64,000 nucleotides of DNA from Deroplatys truncata. Lineage: Eukaryota; Arthropoda; Insecta; Mantodea; Mantidae. The notes under the pieces are model-generated. The model saw only the letters and a list, made by a program, of their open reading frames with translations, had not been told where the DNA came from and searched no databases. The position numbers and the translations under genes are program-made. The stretch lies in the NCBI GenBank assembly GCA_030765065.1, contig CM060990.1:8304001-8368000 (forward strand), written 5' to 3'. Shown here in pieces: positions 59,437 to 64,000 of this stretch (within the stretch, counting starts at the first letter, position 1; every line of letters starts with the position of its first letter).

Positions 59437-60435
59437 AGATCATAAGATAACCCAGCTGCGAGTACTGAATTCCTATGATTTTTTACATGACCATGAACCT
59501 TGTCTCTTCAACACTTTAAGTACTTCCACACAGCGCAAACAACTCAGGTGCGGATTCTTCTTGCAGCAGATGCCTGCTTTCTCCTCTGTCTCGCTGTGAT
59601 TAACAACGGTTTTTCTATCCCTAAAAACTGCTGGGGGGGGGCTTAAGGGCGCTCAACTGCTATTAAAAATTGCTGTTTAATGCAAAGGAGGCAAAGGAAA
59701 TTAAACCATGCTTTACCGTTTTATGTTTTCTAGCGTTTCCTAACGCTGAATACGTACTTACAGCCTTGCAGAAAGAGTAACTTCTAAGCTTGAAGCTATT
59801 TTTAACTCCCACAAAGCATTTAATCCTGATGTATTGGAATAGATCTTCTCATCGCGCATGTCCTATTGGACAGTATGAAAATTGGCAGATGGTCTCTGTC
59901 TCTTTTCCTCGATATCGGCCTCAGCACTGGCTTTCCGTGTTCAAGGTTGCTTGTTCGATCCCGGACTGAACATTGAAGGCCGCATAACTGCAGCAAACTC
60001 ATGTCATTGAATTTACAGCATATAAAAGAACAGCAAGACACACATTCTGCCACATCAGCTACGCCATTGTGATGTTGGGAGTTGCCATTCTATTTAATGA
60101 TTCATTAATACCCCTCCCCCGTTGGCTGTCTCAGAGACGTATCCATTCCAAAAACAGGCAGAGCATGCAAGTCTTCTAGTGCTGCAATATTCCCTACATA
60201 TCCAACGATGGCCATTTGTTCAGGCAGCATTAAATGCACTTGGAAGTAGTAACATCTTTGCTTACCTTAGACCAGTGTAAGGCAACTGAGACCTCTGTCT
60301 GTGACGACAGAATATGTCTCTCTTGCTCCCGACAGAGAAAGTGATAAGTGTAGTGCAGTAACCACCAGATGCACTTTACTAACGAGGATAGGACTTGTCG
60401 ACCAACGGGATTCGTGTTGTACTTTGTACGTCATT
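59437..60435. other. spacer with a tRNA-like head
   Basis: Around 59910-59975 the plus strand has cctcagcactggctttccgt and cttgttcgatcccgg, spaced like A and B boxes. It is followed by ggactgaacattgaaggccg, probably an old SINE. A G run lies at 59633-59640. Nothing else recognised. Confidence 0.4.
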
Positions 60436-60439
60436 GTAA

Positions 60440-60850
60440 AACCGAGCAAGATAGCTCCTCGGTAACGCGTGACGCTCGCTTCGGAAGGTTCTGAATTCGA
60501 TTCCCATCAGGTCGGGCCCTCTCACAATGGGTTTTTCGTGGCTTCTCTTGGTCGGTTGACGAATTCTGTGGTGGTTTCTCTTCTACCACGAATTTCCTGT
60601 CCTCAGCAGTTTCAAGTTTGTATGACAGACGACGGCGTACGGTGTGTTGCGGCTCGCTTTGGAAAGGTTTATCCCTGGCGTCGGTTGGACTGCTGACGCA
60701 TCCGCTTTTTGTAGGCACCCCTGGGCCTTAAGGAGCTCCCGGAGACTCGAGACTTGTGGGCAAGGCTGGCTGGCTTCCGGAACCGATAGGGATCCGGCCG
60801 TGCTTGCACACATCGTCGGCCGGATGTGGTTGCCTTCGAGTTGACCCCTC
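60440..60850 (+). repeat. tRNA-derived SINE, family A
   Basis: Head CTCGGTAACGCGTGACGCTC with a decayed box B (gaattcgattccc). The body follows with aatgggtttttcgtggcttc, ggttgacgaattctgtggtg and gtttctcttctaccacgaat. A later part, ctttggaaaggtttatccct, resembles 10445-10470. No target-site duplication seen. Confidence 0.78.
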
Positions 60851-60854
60851 ATTT

Positions 60855-61435
60855 GTTCCTCTCAGTGGTCATGTTAGGAGTAAAAACTTGCCGGTTTCGG
60901 GAGCAACTCCGTGACATACACTCCTACTCTTACTCACTGCGAAAAACGAGGCAGTCAGTGTTACGTTCCTTTCGCATAACTTATCAGCTACTGTCTGGAA
61001 GGAACCATTCGGTTGGTGTTCTCCTACCTCATCCAACTGTTGACCTTTCCTTAGTAACTAGCTTTGATGAACTTGCAGTTTAAGTAGACTCAGCTTTCAA
61101 ATGTTCTCTGCCTATCGGTAGTTCGTACTACCTAAACAGTAAATCTTACTTCCTAGAAATTTAACGGAAATACATTTTAAATTATGCTTTTTCGTGAGAT
61201 TGGAAATACGTTAGAATAAAGGTGATTAGGAGAAACAGAAAAAAGAATTCTCTCAGTATTATGCTTTCTTAATACCTACGTATGTTTATCTGTATTCATA
61301 ATGTAGTTAAAAAGCTTTAAATTAATCCTGAGTATTACAAAATTAACTGTTTCTTGCCCTCGAATATCGGCATTTGGGACACCCACAGTTTATAATATGA
61401 TGCGCAGGAGCATAGAGGGTAATATATTTTTACTT
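60855..61435. other. unannotated spacer
   Basis: AT-rich; the 85-codon frame 60826-61083 begins inside the SINE and is not supported as a gene. Confidence 0.45.
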
Positions 61436-61439
61436 CATA

Positions 61440-62080
61440 ACTTTTAACTTTATGATAAACTCCAATTTGTTGCACCATGACTCTTGGGTACCAATACAAA
61501 TAAAGGAGTTGAGCTTCAAGATGATATGAATCTGGAATACCAGTAACGTTCAGGATGTGCAGTCCTGGTATGTTTGCTAAGCTACAGTTTGTTTTCTCAT
61601 GACATTGGAGGACCAATCCCGATAAAGAGGTGAAGCTGCTTAGCTTCGTGCTGGGCTCCAGTTTGTTACCTCTTTACAAAGGAGGACCAATGGAGATAAA
61701 GAAGCTGAGCTCCTGATCTTCGTCCTGTGCTCCAGTATTTTGTTTCATGATATTGGAGGACCAAACTTGATAAAGAATTTGAGCATCTAAACTTTGTGCT
61801 GGTATCCCGTTTGCTATCTTTTTACAAAGGAGGACCAATGTAGATAAAGACTTTGAACTCCTGAGCTTCGTCCTTTGTTCCAGTTTGTTGCCCCAAGATA
61901 TTGGAGGACCAATGCGTATAAAGAAGCTGAGCTCCTGAGTTTCGTGCTGGTATCCAGTTTGTTTTCTCGTGGCATTGGAGGACCAATGTAGATGATGAAG
62001 TTGAGTCCTTAGCTTCGTGCTGGGCTCCAGTTTGTTGTCTCATGAATCTGGAAACCCAATGCAGATAAGGAAATCTATAT
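61440..62080. repeat. 75-bp tandem repeat, about eight diverged copies
   Basis: The landmark ggaggaccaat(g) recurs near 61606, 61681, 61757, 61831, 61904 and 61976, spaced 72-76 bp. Each unit has agataaagaagctgagctcc, cttcgtgctgggctccagtt and tgttttctcatga-like segments. Alternate units end either ctcatgacattgg or tctttttacaaagg, hinting at a two-unit higher-order pattern of about 150 bp. Minus-strand frames reading RQQTGAQHEAK-like are by-products. Confidence 0.9.
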
Positions 62081-62159
62081 TGAAAAGGGAAATCACGGTT
62101 ACCACATTTACTTTCAGTGGACAAACAACCCAGCCGTTGGATTGTTAACGACATGCGAA

Positions 62160-62520
62160 AATATTGATTTGGAAGTATACTTCACGCACAGTCAAATAAT
62201 GGTGGAGGGGGCGGAGTCAACTTATGCTACTGACGTACATGCGTCATAATTTGCCAAAGATGCACATTTACATTTTTCTTTATCCACGCAGCCTTGTTTT
62301 CTTTCGTCACACGGTAGAATGATTTTAATGTTCTAATGTATTAAAATGAATCTACTATACCAATAACAGTGCATTAGAATAGAATCCTACACTACGAATA
62401 CTAAAGGAGAGATTTTATTTCAGTTTTCTTTAAAAATGTATTAACACAATTACGAATCCTATGATTTGAAACGTTATGTCATTTTCAACACGTTTCCATT
62501 TTGGCGATATACATTTGATA
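62160..62520. other. unannotated spacer
   Basis: AT-rich DNA, nothing recognised. Confidence 0.45.
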
Positions 62521-62539
62521 ATGTCTATAATGTCTCATA

Positions 62540-62571
62540 GGGCGGCGCCGTGGTCGAGTGGTTAGAATGAA
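62540..62571 (+). repeat. 32-bp retroposed tRNA-like head with 14-bp TSD
   Basis: GGCGGCGCCGTGGTCGAGTG followed by gttagaatgaa resembles the first third of a tRNA gene or SINE head, including an A-box-like TGGTCGAGTGG. It lies between exact 14-bp direct repeats TATAATGTCTCATA (62526-62539 and 62572-62585). The empty site is therefore readable directly. No B box or body is present. Confidence 0.85.
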
Positions 62572-62750
62572 TATAATGTCTCATAACTTCTTCGTCAGCT
62601 ATTTCCAAATGTTTGCAGCAAACGGTTCACGTTGAATGAAGCAAATGCTTGTTAGTTATTCTCAGTTTAAAGGCAGTACAAAAATAAAAGTTTTGAGGTT
62701 AAGACCATGAATTCGAAGGTACAAGAGAGCTGAATGAACATAACTGAAAT

Positions 62751-63064
62751 TGGGGCGCCGAGGTAGCGCAGTTTAGTTTCCGGCTCTCGTACTGAGAGTC
62801 CGCGGTTCGATTCCCGGCTCTGGAGTGGCGATTTTAAGTTGACCCTATCCACGCCTTCTCCTCTGATGTACTTATAAGTATCCCCAATCCCAAAGTGATT
62901 TGTAAAAGCTGTAGTTCCTTTCATTCCACCGCCATCCTCATCATAACCCCACCATCAAAGGCCACGGATTCCGTCCGCTGGGTACCTCCACCTCAGTCAT
63001 CGCTTGCTGGAGTGAGGTATCCCCCGAAGGTCACGGGCCATATAGTGAATGTTAGAAACGAGGT
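62751..63064 (+). repeat. tRNA-derived SINE, family C, 314 bp
   Basis: Head GGGGCGCCGAGGTAGCGCAG with box B GGTTCGATTCCCGG. The body runs from gagtggcgattttaagttga to gaggtatcccccgaaggtca. Near-identical flanking repeats CATAACTGAAAT (62739-62750) and CATAATTGAAAT (63065-63076) are read as the target-site duplication. The head resembles that of the 32-bp insert about 200 bp upstream. Confidence 0.75.
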
Positions 63065-63079
63065 CATAATTGAAATCTG

Positions 63080-64000
63080 ACTTATCAAACATATTCATTT
63101 CCAGTCAAAATGGAGTGTAACTCGCATTACACTTCTCAACTAATGAATGGTGGTACAGAATGAAAAACTAACCATTACATGCGTGTACTGTCCTGCACTC
63201 TTTGTTCGGCATTTTCCTTTTGGCCTTACTCAGCTCGATGTGCATTAGTTGGAGAAACCCATTATCTTCCGCTAGGGGTTTTGGATTCGTTGTAGAAGAA
63301 CGGCTTTTAGTAGCTTAGGCATTTGTAGTTGCACCGCGCTAGGAGTCTCACTCTCCAACCTTCTCCTCGTTTGCGTTTGTGCCTGGCCCGGTCGAAAAAA
63401 ACATAGTACACTATCCAGTAGGCTTCTCAACACAAATACAGCATTGAACAACAGACACACCTAGTGACCGTGACTAGTACTGTGCAAGAGTGCGTTTTGC
63501 TTGCATCTGACATTCACAATCGGAGATGCAGTACATAAAGTTGCACGAGGCCTCGCCCCTATCTTCCAAATGCGCATTTAGTTGTACTGCACCCAGTATA
63601 ATGTACACATATTTATAAATAAACAAGAAACCTTGAAACTACCGATGTTGAGAATAATGTTTGTGATGGCGCTAATAAGCCTCTTTTCTGTTTTGAACTA
63701 ACAAAGCTCACAGTGAAAACCTCTGTTGTTTATCACTTTACATTAATAATTAAAGTAAGGGTATGAAAAAATATCTCTCTAAAAGCTACATTTACTCTTT
63801 ACTGTTTTTCGAAATACTGACCTACTTTATCATTGCGGTCGAAATATGAGGGACATGTAGTAACATACATTTTCTTAGAGTGGAAAGTTGAAGAGACTTG
63901 CAAGTGTTTCTGAATTACTCGGCAGTAGATATACACAGGCGCATAATGTACGTTTCGAGCACCATTTTCACTTTCAATCGTTTATGGTCTCGTAATTAAT
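63080..64000. other. unannotated spacer
   Basis: AT-rich DNA; frames at most 62 codons. Nothing recognised to the window end. Confidence 0.5.

Noticed and set aside
62756-62825. possible tRNA gene
   Set aside because: Head of a 314-bp retroposon with near-identical flanking repeats; acceptor stem pairing is poor.

Overview
The window looks like a stretch of nuclear DNA from a large, repeat-rich insect genome. It is AT-rich, has no operon-like gene packing, and I can support no intact host gene in it. What can be read is dominated by decayed transposons typical of insects: Tc1/mariner relatives, a pogo-like element, piggyBac, hAT, a solo LTR, several tRNA-derived SINE families and derived tandem repeats. 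The species cannot be named from sequence alone. A large-genome insect (cockroach, termite, stick insect or similar) fits best, but that is inference.

Layout. 1-6.8 kb: unannotated AT-rich DNA. 6.8-11 kb: two related SINE copies (family A), a family B SINE with a target-site duplication (TSD), and a long family A copy. 11.2-14 kb: a decayed IS630/Tc1-type transposase broken by a 157-bp hAT MITE, then a 1.0-kb foldback mariner made of two inverted copies of the transposase 3' half. 14.5-24.3 kb: a 28-bp tandem repeat, a decayed mariner (18.1-19.2 kb), a decayed piggyBac transposase (20.6-21.5 kb, minus) and a minus-strand family A SINE. 25.3-28.0 kb: a family A element whose internal segment has expanded into about 30 copies of a 72-bp repeat, with a 1,007-bp higher-order duplication. 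29.9-30.7 kb: first copy of an unclassified repeat (family R). 31.7-33.2 kb: an internally deleted mariner carrying a nested 1,082-bp solo LTR. 36.8-40.7 kb: two family B SINEs, a pogo-like remnant, a structurally complete 1.3-kb mariner and a 0.7-kb inverted-repeat mariner derivative. 43.4-44.4 kb: a second family A element with a 136-bp tandem array. 49.2-52.9 kb: family R copies with a 119-bp tandem array, interrupted by three tRNA-derived insertions and a (TTTC)n tract. 54.0-55.5 kb: a decayed hAT transposase. 59.4-63.1 kb: a perfect hairpin, further SINEs, a 75-bp tandem array and a 32-bp insertion bearing only a tRNA-like head.

No genes here appear to work together. The biological content is the layering of mobile elements. 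The most notable pattern is that at least three tandem arrays are expansions of segments internal to dispersed repeats, recalling the VNTR of primate SVA elements. All coordinates of repeats were set by eye; family boundaries are approximate except where target-site duplications fix them.
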